Notes: generated by a model from the sequence alone, not told the origin. 64,000 nt of DNA from Micromonospora sp. LH3U1 (GCF_028475105.1 NZ_CP116936.1:4711501-4775500); one strand, 5' to 3'. Positions 9,770 through 18,994 are shown, numbered from the stretch's first letter. Numbers and translations: made by a program.

Positions 9770-11194
9770 TTACAGGAGCTTGGCGGCGTGTTCGATGAGC
9801 ATTTCCCGCCAGACGGGGTCGGGCGCTTCCGGGAACACCTCCCTGACCGCGAGGAGGGCGTCGACGAGGGCGCTGGGGGTGTCGCGCCCAGCGGCGGCCA
9901 TCGCGAGCCGGGCGGCGAGCGGGTCCTGGACGGTGTCGCGGGTCGCGACGTACACCATCCAGGCAGCGACGGCGAGGGCGACCCAGTAGGGCGTCCCGCC
10001 CGCAGCGAGGCGGTCTCTGGCCGTGTCGAGCAGCCGGATCGGCAGCTTCAGCGAGCCGTCGGCGGCGACCTGGTTGGTGCGGTGGCCGAGCGCCGGATCG
10101 GCGAACCGGAGCAGGATGGTGCGTTGGTAGTCCTCGACATCGAACCCGTCCGGCAGGGTCAGGGTCGGCACCGCGTCTTCGGCCATCAACCGCCGGGCGG
10201 CGTCGGCGAGCACCGGATCCGTCATGGCGCGGGCGATGGTGTCGTGCCCGGAGAGGGCACCGGTGTAGGCGAGCAACGAGTGGGCCGCGTTGAGCAGCCG
10301 CAGCTTCGCGGCCTCGTACGGGGCGACGTCGGTGGTGAACACCGCCCCGGCGCGTTCCCAGGCCGGCCGGCCAGCGGCGAAGACGTCCTCGACGGTCCAC
10401 TGGCTGAACGGCTCGGACACGACCGCACCGGCGTCGTCGAAGCCGAGCAGCCGGGACACCTCGTCGAGGTCCACGATGGCGGTCGACGGCACGATCCGGT
10501 CCACGACACAGGACGGGAAGGCGACCTCGGTGTCGATCCAGGCGGCGAGCGGATCACCGACGGCGGTGGGCAGCGCGGCGCAGAAGTCCCGCACGAGGCG
10601 GCGGACCGTGGCGCCGTTGGCGGGCAGGTTGTCGCACGGCAGGATGCTCAGTGGGCCGGCGTCACCGCGGCGTCGGAGCTCCAGACCGGCGGCCAACTGC
10701 CCGACGACGGTGCGGGGCCGGTCGCGTCCGAACCGGGCCAGGTCGGCCTGGATCAGAGGGTCCCGCAGGTCGAGGCCGCCGCCGCGGAACCGGTAGCCCT
10801 TCTCGGTCACGGTCAGCGTCACCAGCCGGATCGTCGGGTCCGCGATCCGCTCCGCGGCCCCGGGTCCGTCACTGGGCGCGCGGGCCTCCAGGATCGAGCC
10901 GACGACGCGCAGCGGCCCGGCCCGGTTGCCGCGCTCCAGGACGGTGAACAGCCCGTGCTGTGGTCCGATCTGGTCGCGGACCCTGGCGGAGCGCTGGGTG
11001 TAGGCGCTGATCCCCCAGGTCGGGTCGGACCCGAGCACGTCGTCGGTGTAGACGGCCTGATGGGCCCGGTGGAACGCGCCGAGGCCCAGGTGCACGATCC
11101 CGACCCGGACGTCGGCGGGATCGTAGGCCGGCAATCGGATGTCGGTTCTGGCACCCAGGATTGGCAGTGTCACGCGACTCAGCCTGGCTACCAA
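9770..11194 (-). CDS. uxuB: fructuronate reductase (mannitol dehydrogenase family)
   Basis: A 474-residue long-chain polyol dehydrogenase. The N-terminal Rossmann segment HLGLGAFHRAHQAVYTD, the central SILPCDNLPANG and the FPSCVVDRIVP motif with a downstream Lys (YEAAKLRLLN) are typical of the UxuB/MtlD family. In this context it should interconvert D-fructuronate and D-mannonate with NAD(P)H. Tagaturonate reductase is an alternative, but the mannonate dehydratase directly upstream supports fructuronate. The given TTG start (11194) overlaps the stop of the dehydratase gene by 7 bases; a GTG at 11173 is possible, and neither has an obvious ribosome site, suggesting translational coupling. It is the last gene of the leftward uronate operon. 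Confidence 0.85.
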   Translation of the reverse strand: MVARLSRVTLPILGARTDIRLPAYDPADVRVGIVHLGLGAFHRAHQAVYTDDVLGSDPTWGISAYTQRSARVRDQIGPQHGLFTVLERGNRAGPLRVVGSILEARAPSDGPGAAERIADPTIRLVTLTVTEKGYRFRGGGLDLRDPLIQADLARFGRDRPRTVVGQLAAGLELRRRGDAGPLSILPCDNLPANGATVRRLVRDFCAALPTAVGDPLAAWIDTEVAFPSCVVDRIVPSTAIVDLDEVSRLLGFDDAGAVVSEPFSQWTVEDVFAAGRPAWERAGAVFTTDVAPYEAAKLRLLNAAHSLLAYTGALSGHDTIARAMTDPVLADAARRLMAEDAVPTLTLPDGFDVEDYQRTILLRFADPALGHRTNQVAADGSLKLPIRLLDTARDRLAAGGTPYWVALAVAAWMVYVATRDTVQDPLAARLAMAAAGRDTPSALVDALLAVREVFPEAPDPVWREMLIEHAAKLL

Positions 11195-12396
11195 CTGTGC
11201 ATCGTCCCGTCTTCGAGGCGGTTCACCGGCAATGACGCCGGCCGGTACGGGTACCGCGCGGCGAGGTCCTCATCTATGTCGACGCCGAGCCCGGGTGTCT
11301 CGGACGGGTGCAGGTAGCCGCCGTCGAAGTGGTAACCGTGTGGGAAGACGGCGTCGGTCGCCTCGGTATGCCGCATGTATTCCTGCAGTCCGAAGTTCGG
11401 GATGGCGACGTCGACGTGCAGCGCGGCCGCCATGCAGACCGGGGACAGGTCGGTCGCGCCGTGCGAGCCGGACCGCACGTGGTGCAGCGCGGCCAGGTCG
11501 AAGATCCGGCGCAGGTGGGTAATGCCGCCGGCATGCACGACCGTGGCGCGGATGTAGTCGATGAGCTGCTCGCGGATGAGCTGCTCGCAGTCCCAGATGG
11601 CGTTGAACACCTCGCCGACGGCGATCGGGGTGGTGGTGTGCTGACGGATGAGCCGGAAGCCTTCCTGCAGCTCGGCCGGGACGGGGTCCTCCATCCAGGT
11701 CAGCGCGTGCGGCTCCAGGGACTTGCCGAGCCGAGCCGCCTCGATCGGGGTGAGCCGGTGATGCACGTCGTGCAGCAGCTTGAGGTCCGGGCCGAACTCG
11801 GCGCGGACCCGGGCGAACACCGACGGGATATGGTGCAGATAGCGGGCGGTGGACCACACGTTTTCGGTCGGCAGGGCGGCGTCGGCGGGCTCGTAGTACA
11901 TCTTGTCGCCGGAGACACCGTAGGTGCTGGCGAGGCCGGGCACGCCGGTCTGCACCCGCACCGCGCGGTAGCCGAGCTCCACGTACGTGGCGACCTCACG
12001 CAGCACGTCATCCACTGTGGAGCCGTTGGCGTGGCCGTACACGGTGACGCCCTCGCGGGAACGACCACCGATGAGCTGGTAAACCGGCAACCCGGCGAGC
12101 TTGCCGAGGATGTCCCACAGGGCCGTGTCCACTGCGGCGATCGCGGTCATCGTGACCGGGCCGCGCCGCCAGTACGCGCCCTTGTACAGGTACTGCCAGG
12201 TGTCCTCGATCCTCGTCGGGTCCCGGCCGATGAGTTGCGGCACGACGTGGTCCGTGAGGTAGCTGGCGACGGCGAGCTCGCGCCCGTTGAGGGTGGCATC
12301 GCCGACGCCGGTGACCCCGTCGTCGGTGACGATCTTCAGGGTGACGAAGTTGCGGTCCGGGCAGGTGACGATCACCCGGGCCTCGGCGATTCTCAC
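11188..12396 (-). CDS. D-mannonate dehydratase, enolase superfamily (ManD/RspA type)
   Basis: A 402-residue mandelate-racemase-like enolase-superfamily protein. The GTG start (12396) has GGAGGAGG upstream and overlaps the preceding permease stop as GTGA. The capping domain is N-terminal; the barrel carries YGHANGS, HDVHHRLTP, EDPVP and EVFN metal and acid/base motifs and the C-terminal GSHGATDLSPVCMAAALH block, all hallmarks of the ManD branch. It dehydrates D-mannonate to 2-keto-3-deoxy-D-gluconate, the step after fructuronate reductase. Some ManD homologues are inefficient or act on gluconate, but the flanking uronate isomerase and reductase favour true mannonate dehydratase. It replaces the unrelated UxuA enzyme of enterobacteria. 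Confidence 0.86.
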   Translation of the reverse strand: MRIAEARVIVTCPDRNFVTLKIVTDDGVTGVGDATLNGRELAVASYLTDHVVPQLIGRDPTRIEDTWQYLYKGAYWRRGPVTMTAIAAVDTALWDILGKLAGLPVYQLIGGRSREGVTVYGHANGSTVDDVLREVATYVELGYRAVRVQTGVPGLASTYGVSGDKMYYEPADAALPTENVWSTARYLHHIPSVFARVRAEFGPDLKLLHDVHHRLTPIEAARLGKSLEPHALTWMEDPVPAELQEGFRLIRQHTTTPIAVGEVFNAIWDCEQLIREQLIDYIRATVVHAGGITHLRRIFDLAALHHVRSGSHGATDLSPVCMAAALHVDVAIPNFGLQEYMRHTEATDAVFPHGYHFDGGYLHPSETPGLGVDIDEDLAARYPYRPASLPVNRLEDGTMHSW

Positions 12397-13223
12397 GTGG
12401 GATCCTCCTCCTTGACCCGGGCGACGAGCTGGGTCGGGTTGACGATCCGCAGCGCCACGACGAGCAGCACGAGCATGGTGCCGGTGTAGATGACGGCCAT
12501 GGCGTCGACGGACTGCTGTGCGCGGATCCCGGCGGCGGACATGGAGTTGTAGAGGGCGACGACGAGGGTCTGCGATTCGGGGCCGGCGGTCAGGAACGTC
12601 AGCTCGAACATGCCGACGGTGCGCACCAGCACGAGGACCGACGCGGCGAGTATGCCGGGGACGAGCATCGGCGCGAGGATGCGGACGAAGACCTGGCGGG
12701 TGCCGGCGCCGCACATCCGGGCGGCGCGCTCGATGGCGGGGTCGATCTGCTCGATGAACGGGGTCAGGGTGAGAATGACGAACGGCACCGACGGCACCAG
12801 GTTCGCCAGGACCACCCCGGAGAGGTGCCCGGCGAACCCGTACTTGTAGAGCACGGTCGCCAGCGGGATGCCGTAGGTGATCGGCGGCATGAGGATCGGC
12901 AGCAGGAACAGCAGGTAGAGCACTCCACGGCCGGGGAACGCGCGGCGGGCCAGCACGTAGGAGGCGGGCACCCCGACGAGAACGGAGAGCCCGACGACGA
13001 GCGCGGACACCTGCAGGGTCGTGAGCAGCACCGGCAGCAGCCCGAAATCGCGCCATGCCTCGCCGTACCACTGGGTGGTGGCGCCCTGCGGCAGCCACGT
13101 GTCGAACCAGCTCTTGCCGAACGAACTCACGACGACGGACAGCACCAGCCCGGCGAGATTGACGAAGAAGAACCCGACGATGCCCCAGACGATCCAGGCG
13201 GCGGGCCGCGCGGCCACTTTCAT
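12393..13223 (-). CDS. ABC transporter permease (PotC-like position)
   Basis: A 276-residue inner-membrane permease with about six predicted membrane segments and the cytoplasmic EAA loop (IERAARMCGAGTRQVFVRI). It overlaps the upstream permease as ATGA and the downstream dehydratase as GTGA, so the genes are translationally coupled. With its partner it forms the channel of the uronate-locus importer. The layout (solute-binding protein, ATPase, two dissimilar permeases) and sequence feel match the spermidine/putrescine/iron/phosphonate class rather than carbohydrate uptake families. Confidence 0.85.
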   Translation of the reverse strand: MKVAARPAAWIVWGIVGFFFVNLAGLVLSVVVSSFGKSWFDTWLPQGATTQWYGEAWRDFGLLPVLLTTLQVSALVVGLSVLVGVPASYVLARRAFPGRGVLYLLFLLPILMPPITYGIPLATVLYKYGFAGHLSGVVLANLVPSVPFVILTLTPFIEQIDPAIERAARMCGAGTRQVFVRILAPMLVPGILAASVLVLVRTVGMFELTFLTAGPESQTLVVALYNSMSAAGIRAQQSVDAMAVIYTGTMLVLLVVALRIVNPTQLVARVKEEDPT

Positions 13224-14113
13224 CCTTTACCTCCCGTGGACCCGGTGTACAGCAGCGACCGCCAGCCCAAGACGACGGCAATGACGACCAGTTCGACGAG
13301 CCCCATGACCACAGCGATCGCGGACGCCTTGGAGTAGTCGTACTGCTCGTAGCCGGCGTGCCAGGCCGCGATCGAGATGACCCGGGTCTCCCCCGCCGGG
13401 TCGCCGACGAGGACGGCGGACGGGAACACGCTGAACGCGAGCACGAACGTCAGGCAGAACGTCGTGGCGAGGCCGGGCGCGAGCAGCGGCAGGGTGATCC
13501 GCCGGAAGCGCTGCGCCCAGCCTGCGCCGAGGGTGGCGGCGGCCTTCTCCAGGGTCGGGTCGATCCCCGACAGGTAGGAGAGCACCAGCAGGAACGCGAA
13601 CGGGAAACCGGTGATGACCAGGGAGAAGAACACGCCCCAGTAGTTGTGGGTGAGCCGCAGCGGCTCCTCGATCACGCCCGAGGTCATCAGGGCCCGGTTG
13701 AACCAGCCCGTCGGGCCGAGGAAGTTCAGCAGCCCCTGCGCGGTGAGCACGGTGCCGAGCGTGATCGGCACGACCAGCACCGTGGTCAGCAGCCGTTTGC
13801 CGCGGAACCGGCCCCGCATCCGGTAGGCGATCGGCACGGACGCTCCGACGTTGAGCAACGCCACCGGCAGCGCCAGCCACAGCGTGGTCGCGATCGTGTC
13901 GCGCTCGTACGCGTCGGTGAAGAACGACCGGTATGCCGCGAACGCACCGCCTTCGGCCGGCTGGAACGACAACCCGATCCCGTAGAAGAACGGATAGATG
14001 AACAGCACCACTACGAACAGCAGTGCCGGTCCGAGCAAGAGCAACTGCCGGTCAATCCCACGCTCGGCGAGCCGATGTCGAAGCGCCACCCGCGTCCCGG
14101 TCGCGGCGGCCAT
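13220..14113 (-). CDS. ABC transporter permease (PotB-like position)
   Basis: A 297-residue membrane permease with a first membrane helix after about 20 cytoplasmic residues and an EAA loop (LEKAAATLGAGWAQRFRRI). The ATG at 14113 shares a base with the stop of the ATPase gene (TGATG). It is the second channel subunit of the importer in the hexuronate operon. The C-terminal region (ISIAAWHAGYEQYDYSKAS) resembles PotB/iron-type permeases. Confidence 0.85.
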   Translation of the reverse strand: MAAATGTRVALRHRLAERGIDRQLLLLGPALLFVVVLFIYPFFYGIGLSFQPAEGGAFAAYRSFFTDAYERDTIATTLWLALPVALLNVGASVPIAYRMRGRFRGKRLLTTVLVVPITLGTVLTAQGLLNFLGPTGWFNRALMTSGVIEEPLRLTHNYWGVFFSLVITGFPFAFLLVLSYLSGIDPTLEKAAATLGAGWAQRFRRITLPLLAPGLATTFCLTFVLAFSVFPSAVLVGDPAGETRVISIAAWHAGYEQYDYSKASAIAVVMGLVELVVIAVVLGWRSLLYTGSTGGKG

Positions 14114-15195
14114 CAGCCCGCTCCCCCCGCCGGGAACACCAGCAGGTCGGTCGGGTCCACCGCGAGGCGGACCTTGTCACCCGGTGCCGGTCGTTCGACG
14201 GTACGCAGGTGAAGCCGCTGCCCGGCCTCGGTAAGCACCTCGACCGCGACCTCACGACCCTGATACTCCACCACCTCGACCGTCGCGGCGAAGCCGTCGC
14301 CAACGCTTCCGTCAACCTCCGAGGCGACGAGCCGGAGCTGTTCGGGGCGGACCCCGACCGCGACCGCGTCTCCGGGCCGCACGGTGCCGACAGGGGTGCC
14401 GTGCAGTATCAGCCCACCGCCCTCGACCTGCGCCCGGTCGGCGGACACTGACCGGACCCGCATGTCGAGGAGGTTGCGGAAGCCCATGAAGTCCGCGACA
14501 TGCCGGTTCACGGGCTTCGTGTGCAGCTCCTCGGGGGTCCCGACCTGCTGGACCCGCCCGGCGCGCAGCACGACCAGGCGGTCGGCCATCGACAGCGCCT
14601 CCTCCTGGTCGTGTGTGACATAGACGGTGGTGAGGCCGAGCGCCTGATGCAGCCGCCGAATCTCGGTGCGCATCTCCAATCGCAGCTTGGCATCCAGATT
14701 GGACAGCGGCTCGTCCATGAGCACCAGCGACGGTTCGAGCACGACCGCTCGGGCGATCGCCACCCGCTGCTGCTGTCCGCCGGAGAGCTGACCCGGCAGC
14801 TTGCGGGCCTGGTTCTCGAGGTGGACCAGCGCGATCGCCTCGTCGGTACGGCGGCGGATCTCCGCGCCCGGCAGCCGGCGCATCTGCAGCCCGAACGCGA
14901 TGTTCTTCGCCACCGTCAGGTGCGGGAACAGTGCGTAGCTCTGGAAGACCATGCCGAAGCCGCGCTTCTCCGGCAGCAGCGTGTCCAGGCGGGCGCCGTC
15001 CTGCCAGATGCTGCCCGCAGTGAGCGGCAGCAGCCCGGCGAGGCAGTTGAGCGCGGTCGACTTGCCGCAGCCGGATGGGCCGAGCAGGGCGATGAACTCG
15101 CCGCGCTCGATCGTCAGATTAAGGTCGACAAGCGCGTCCTGCCCGCCGAAGCGGCGGGTGACGCCCTCCAGGCGCAGCTGCTGGAAGCCGGTCAC
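14113..15195 (-). CDS. ABC transporter ATP-binding protein (PotA/FbpC type)
   Basis: A 360-residue ATPase. Walker A GPSGCGKST, signature LSGGQQQR, Walker B VLMDEP and the switch His (VTHDQEEA) are intact. The C-terminal ~110 residues form a TOBE regulatory domain. The GTG at 15195 overlaps the stop of the solute-binding-protein gene as GTGA; longer in-frame extension upstream is antisense noise within that gene. It energises the importer together with the two permeases downstream. Confidence 0.9.
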   Translation of the reverse strand: MTGFQQLRLEGVTRRFGGQDALVDLNLTIERGEFIALLGPSGCGKSTALNCLAGLLPLTAGSIWQDGARLDTLLPEKRGFGMVFQSYALFPHLTVAKNIAFGLQMRRLPGAEIRRRTDEAIALVHLENQARKLPGQLSGGQQQRVAIARAVVLEPSLVLMDEPLSNLDAKLRLEMRTEIRRLHQALGLTTVYVTHDQEEALSMADRLVVLRAGRVQQVGTPEELHTKPVNRHVADFMGFRNLLDMRVRSVSADRAQVEGGGLILHGTPVGTVRPGDAVAVGVRPEQLRLVASEVDGSVGDGFAATVEVVEYQGREVAVEVLTEAGQRLHLRTVERPAPGDKVRLAVDPTDLLVFPAGGAG

Positions 15196-16406
15196 TTCTT
15201 CACCTTGGCGCCGCCCACCTCGCGGTCCCACTTGTCGAACGCGGCCACGAGGGCCTTCGCGTCGAGCGGGACCTCGATCGGGTTGCCGCCGATGAGCTGG
15301 TCGTACTCGGCGCGGCCGAATTCGGTGATCGCCTTCTGACTCTCGGCCGGCGCCATCGACAGCGGGACGTCCTTGACCGCGGGACCCGGGTAGAAGTAAC
15401 CCTTGTCGTACGCCTTCGCCTGCTGCTGAGGGGTCAGCATGTGCTGCAGCAGTACCAGGATCGCGGCCTGCTTGTCGGCGGAGATTCCCTTCGGCACGGC
15501 TGCGTAGTGGGCGTCGGTGACCCAGTGGAAGCCGTTGAGCGATCCGATCCGTGCCTCCTTCGGCACCTGGCCGAGCACTCGGGGGTTGATGTCCCAACCG
15601 GTCGTCGTCACGATGATCTTCGCCGAGCCGTTGGCGAGTGACTTCATCGTCTCGCTGGTGGAGGACGGGTACAGCGTCACGTACTTGTTGAGTTCGGTGA
15701 GGTACGCCCAGCTCTTCTCCCAGCCGTTGATCGGGTCCCGCGGGTCCTTGTCACCGAGCAGGTACGGCAGCCCCATGAGGAACGTTCGGCCAGGGCCGGA
15801 GTTGGCGGGCCGGGCGTACTGCACGGTGCCGGGGTTGGCCTTCGCGAACGCGAGCAGTTCCTCGGCGCTCCTCGGCGGGTTCGGCACCTTGTCAGGTAGG
15901 TACTCGATCAGGGGACCCGACGGGTAGTAGGTGACGGTGACACCTGAGTCACCGGCGAGCTTCTGCATCGCGGCGGCGCCGGGCAGGTAGTCGTTCATAC
16001 CGGGCAGGCGCGACGCGTACGCCGGGAGCAACGGCTGCCAGAGTCCCTGGTCGACGCCGGCGGCGAGGCCGTCCACGCCGGTGAGCACGAGATCGATGTC
16101 GACCCGTCCGGCGTTCTGCTGCGCCTTGATCTTCGGCGCGAGCTCTGGCGCGGTCGCCTTCGAGTAGGTCACCTTGGACACGATGTCGCTGTGCGAGGAC
16201 ACGAAGTCGTCGATCATGCCCTGGGTGAGCTGCAGGTTTCCGGCGACGTCGAGGACGTTGAGCGTCACCGCCGACGCGGGCTTCAGCGGGAGCTCTCTAG
16301 TGGACGCCGGAGCGGGCGTGGACTTTGTCGGCGCGCCGCACCCTGCGGTCAGAGACAGGGTCAACACGGCCGCAGCTGCGATGAGCTGCCTTCGGTTGAG
16401 GGACAT
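15192..16406 (-). CDS. ABC transporter solute-binding lipoprotein
   Basis: A 404-residue lipoprotein. The N terminus has charged NRRQ, a hydrophobic core and the lipobox LTAGC, so it should be anchored outside the membrane. The body looks like the extracellular solute-binding protein family 1/8 (spermidine, iron, phosphonate group) rather than a typical sugar binder. Tandem ATGs lie at 16409 and 16406; AGAGG is best spaced (7 bases) for 16406. It is the first transporter gene, only 22 bases downstream of the LacI stop, so the regulator and transporter probably share a transcript. Given the enzymes downstream, a uronate or oligo-uronide ligand is inferred. Confidence 0.82.
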   Translation of the reverse strand: MSLNRRQLIAAAAVLTLSLTAGCGAPTKSTPAPASTRELPLKPASAVTLNVLDVAGNLQLTQGMIDDFVSSHSDIVSKVTYSKATAPELAPKIKAQQNAGRVDIDLVLTGVDGLAAGVDQGLWQPLLPAYASRLPGMNDYLPGAAAMQKLAGDSGVTVTYYPSGPLIEYLPDKVPNPPRSAEELLAFAKANPGTVQYARPANSGPGRTFLMGLPYLLGDKDPRDPINGWEKSWAYLTELNKYVTLYPSSTSETMKSLANGSAKIIVTTTGWDINPRVLGQVPKEARIGSLNGFHWVTDAHYAAVPKGISADKQAAILVLLQHMLTPQQQAKAYDKGYFYPGPAVKDVPLSMAPAESQKAITEFGRAEYDQLIGGNPIEVPLDAKALVAAFDKWDREVGGAKVKK

Positions 16407-16428
16407 CATGGTTCCTCTCAAATGCACG

Positions 16429-17430
16429 CTATGACGAGGTGGCGGCCGGGCCCGTCGAGTGACGGACCATGAGCTGTGGAAGAAGTTCTCGCCGTGCGAC
16501 AGCCGCACGGTCGGGGTCCTCGAGCAGTTGCAGCAGCAGCTCGACGCTCGAGCGGCCGAGCTGCCCATGTGGTTGAGCGACGGTGGTGAGTGCGGGGCTG
16601 ACCATCTGGGACAGCACGATGTCGTCGAAGCCCACGACGCTGATCGCCTCGGGCACCTTGACGCCCCGGGTGGCGAACCAGTTGAGCAGGCCGAGCGCGA
16701 CGAGGTCGTTGTAGGCGACGACTGCGGTGACGCCTGCGGCAAGGACCAGATCGGCGGCGGCGACACCTCCGGCGAACTGGGGCGCGACGTTGCCGATCTC
16801 GACCAGGTCTAGGCCTGCGGTGGCGGTCGACACGCGCAGCGCCCGGGCTCTTTCGCGGTTTGACCATGAGAGCTTGGGCCCGGCGACGTAGGCGATCCGC
16901 CGGTGACCGAGCGCGGCCAGGTGGGCGACCGCCTGGCGAATGCCTTCGGCGTTGTCGACGGTGATGGACGGGATCCGTCCGACCTTGCGGCTGAGCATGA
17001 CCATCGGCACCATCGGCGTCCCGCCGACGACGGAGCGCAGATCCTCCTCGGTCATCCGCGGCGCGCAGAGCACGATGCCGTCTACCTGCTTGCTCAGGGC
17101 TTGGACCAGGCCGACCTCGACGGCCGGATCTTCGTCCGTGTCGGCGAGGAACACCGAGAAGTCCGCCTCGCGGGCCCGGCTCTGGACGCCCTTGACGACG
17201 CCCGGGAAGAACGGGTTGGTGAGGTCAGGGACGATCAGACCGATGTTGCCGGTCCGTCCGGTGATCAGCCCCCGTGCCGCACGGTTGGGCCGGTAGCCCA
17301 GGTCGGCGGCGGCCCGTTCGACCCGGACGCGAGTCTCCGGTTGCACAAGGTCCGGCGCAGTCAGGGCGCGGCTCACGGTCGAGGCCGATACGCCCGCCGC
17401 ACGGGCGACGTCCTTGATCGTCACCGACAT
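16429..17430 (-). CDS. LacI-family regulator of the hexuronate locus
   Basis: A 333-residue LacI/GalR repressor with N-terminal helix-turn-helix (IKDVARAAGVSASTVSRAL) and sugar-binding effector domain (GLIVPDLTNPFFPGVVKG; VVGFDDIVLS). ATG 17430 has AAGGAG eight bases upstream. It diverges from uronate isomerase and precedes the transporter genes, so it most likely represses both arms in the absence of uronate or an intermediate. Candidate operators are at 17469-17485 and 17545-17561. It is paralogous to the LacI at 2956-3966. Confidence 0.92.
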   Translation of the reverse strand: MSVTIKDVARAAGVSASTVSRALTAPDLVQPETRVRVERAAADLGYRPNRAARGLITGRTGNIGLIVPDLTNPFFPGVVKGVQSRAREADFSVFLADTDEDPAVEVGLVQALSKQVDGIVLCAPRMTEEDLRSVVGGTPMVPMVMLSRKVGRIPSITVDNAEGIRQAVAHLAALGHRRIAYVAGPKLSWSNRERARALRVSTATAGLDLVEIGNVAPQFAGGVAAADLVLAAGVTAVVAYNDLVALGLLNWFATRGVKVPEAISVVGFDDIVLSQMVSPALTTVAQPHGQLGRSSVELLLQLLEDPDRAAVARRELLPQLMVRHSTGPAATSS

Positions 17431-17468
17431 CGACGATGCTCCTTCGATCGGGTTGCAGCTCGAAGTCT

Positions 17469-17485
17469 GAAATCGTTTGCGCAAC
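17469..17485. promoter_or_regulatory. candidate LacI operator, regulator side
   Basis: GAAATCGTTTGCGCAAC contains a near-palindrome centred on TGCGCA. It sits inside the spacer of a leftward TTGACA element (17493-17488), where binding would block lacI and transporter transcription. Confidence 0.5.
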
Positions 17486-17512
17486 CTTGTCAAGGCTTTC
17501 CCGCACCAGCTC

Positions 17513-17541
17513 TTGACGGACGTGTGTCCTTGGCAGACAGT
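17513..17541 (+). promoter_or_regulatory. possible promoter for uronate isomerase
   Basis: TTGACG at 17513-17518 and GACAGT at 17536-17541 are separated by 17 bases. The start site would fall within the second candidate operator. The -10 is weak. Confidence 0.35.
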
Positions 17542-17544
17542 GAT

Positions 17545-17561
17545 GAGAACGTTTGTGGCAC
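17545..17561. promoter_or_regulatory. candidate LacI operator, uxaC side
   Basis: GAGAACGTTTGTGGCAC matches the site at 17469-17485 at 12 of 17 positions, including the shared core CGTTTG, and lies just upstream of the uronate isomerase start. Confidence 0.45.
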
Positions 17562-17582
17562 GAAGCGCGAGGAGTCTTAACA

Positions 17583-18986
17583 TTGCAACAGCTTCACCTC
17601 GATGCCGACCGCGCACTGCCGCCGGATCCCACGATCCGCACACTGGCCCGTACTGTCTACGAGACCACCCGGTCGCTGCCGCTGGTCTGCATGCACGGCC
17701 ACGTCGACGCGGCGCTGCTCGCCGACGACCCGCCGTTCGGCGACCCGGCCCGCCTGCTCATCACGCCCGACCACTACGTCACCCGGCTGATCCACGCCGC
17801 CGGGGTGCCGTTGGAGGCCCTCGGTGTCGGCCCGGGTGCGGAGACGGACCCGCGCGCGATCTGGCGCACGTTCTGCTCACACTGGCACCTGTTCCGCGGC
17901 ACCCCGTCACGCTTCTGGCTCATCCACGAGCTGGTTGAGGTGTTCGGCGTCAAGACCGTGCCGTCCGCCGAGACCGCCGACCAGCTCTACGAGGAGTTGT
18001 CGGAGCGGCTCGCCGCACCCGAGTTCCGCCCCCGAGCCCTGTTCGACCGCTTCGGCATCGAGGTGCTCGCCACCACCGACTCGCCGCTGGACGACCTCGA
18101 CGCCCACGCTCGTCTCGCCGCCGACGGGTGGGGCACACGGGTGATCCCGACGTTCCGCCCCGACGCCCTGGTACACCTCGACCGACCCGGCTGGACCGCC
18201 GACGTGACCACGCTGGGCCGCCGATCCGGCATCGACACCAGCGACTACGACGGCTACCTGGAGGCGCTGCGCAGCCGTCGCCGGGCGTTCGTCGCCGCTG
18301 GCGGGCTCGCCACCGACCACGGCCATCAGACCGCCGACACCACCCCTGTCTCCGACGCCACCGCCCGCCGGATCTACGCCGACGCACTGGCCGGACGCTG
18401 CACGGCGGCCGATGCGGCCGCCTTCGCCGCACACATGCTGTTCCAGATGGCCGCGATGTCCTGCGACGACGGTCTCGTCATGCAACTACACCCCGGTGTG
18501 CTGCGCAACCACCACGACGAGGCCTTACGGCGCTACGGACCGGACCGCGGCTTCGACATCCCGATCGCGGTCGAGTTCACTCAGGCGCTGCGGCCCCTGC
18601 TGCAGGCATTCGGCCGGCACCCCGCCCTGCGCCTGGTCCTCTTCACCGTTGACGAGAGCGTCTACAGCCGCGAGTTGGCGCCGCTGGCGGGTGTCTATCC
18701 GTCCGTCCTGCTCGGCGCGCCATGGTGGTTCCTGGACAGCCCCGACGGTCTACGCCGGTTCCGCTCCACGGTGACCGAGACCGCCGGCTTCTACAACACC
18801 GCCGGCTTCGTCGACGACACCCGAGCGTTCGCGTCGATCCCGGCCCGACACGACCTCGCCCGCCGCATCGACGCCGGCTACCTCGCAGGCCTGGTCGCCG
18901 AACATCACCTGGACCTGGACGAAGCGATCGAGACGGCCGCCGACCTCGCCTACAACATCCCGAAGCGGGTCTACAGCCGCTCCTGA
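17583..18986 (+). CDS. uxaC: uronate isomerase (glucuronate isomerase)
   Basis: A 467-residue amidohydrolase-superfamily enzyme converting D-glucuronate to D-fructuronate (and galacturonate to tagaturonate). Visible family features are the metal-binding MHGHVDA near the N terminus, TTDSPLDD, GLATDHGHQTADT, MQLHPGVLRNHH and the C-terminal GAPWWFLDSPDGL and YNIPKRVY segments. TTG 17583 is preceded by GAGGAG (17569-17574) with an 8-base gap; an earlier TTG at 17553 lacks such a site. It diverges from the LacI gene and supplies the first step for the reductase and dehydratase of the leftward operon. Confidence 0.92.
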   Translation: MQQLHLDADRALPPDPTIRTLARTVYETTRSLPLVCMHGHVDAALLADDPPFGDPARLLITPDHYVTRLIHAAGVPLEALGVGPGAETDPRAIWRTFCSHWHLFRGTPSRFWLIHELVEVFGVKTVPSAETADQLYEELSERLAAPEFRPRALFDRFGIEVLATTDSPLDDLDAHARLAADGWGTRVIPTFRPDALVHLDRPGWTADVTTLGRRSGIDTSDYDGYLEALRSRRRAFVAAGGLATDHGHQTADTTPVSDATARRIYADALAGRCTAADAAAFAAHMLFQMAAMSCDDGLVMQLHPGVLRNHHDEALRRYGPDRGFDIPIAVEFTQALRPLLQAFGRHPALRLVLFTVDESVYSRELAPLAGVYPSVLLGAPWWFLDSPDGLRRFRSTVTETAGFYNTAGFVDDTRAFASIPARHDLARRIDAGYLAGLVAEHHLDLDEAIETAADLAYNIPKRVYSRS

Positions 18987-18994
18987 CCTCTCCT

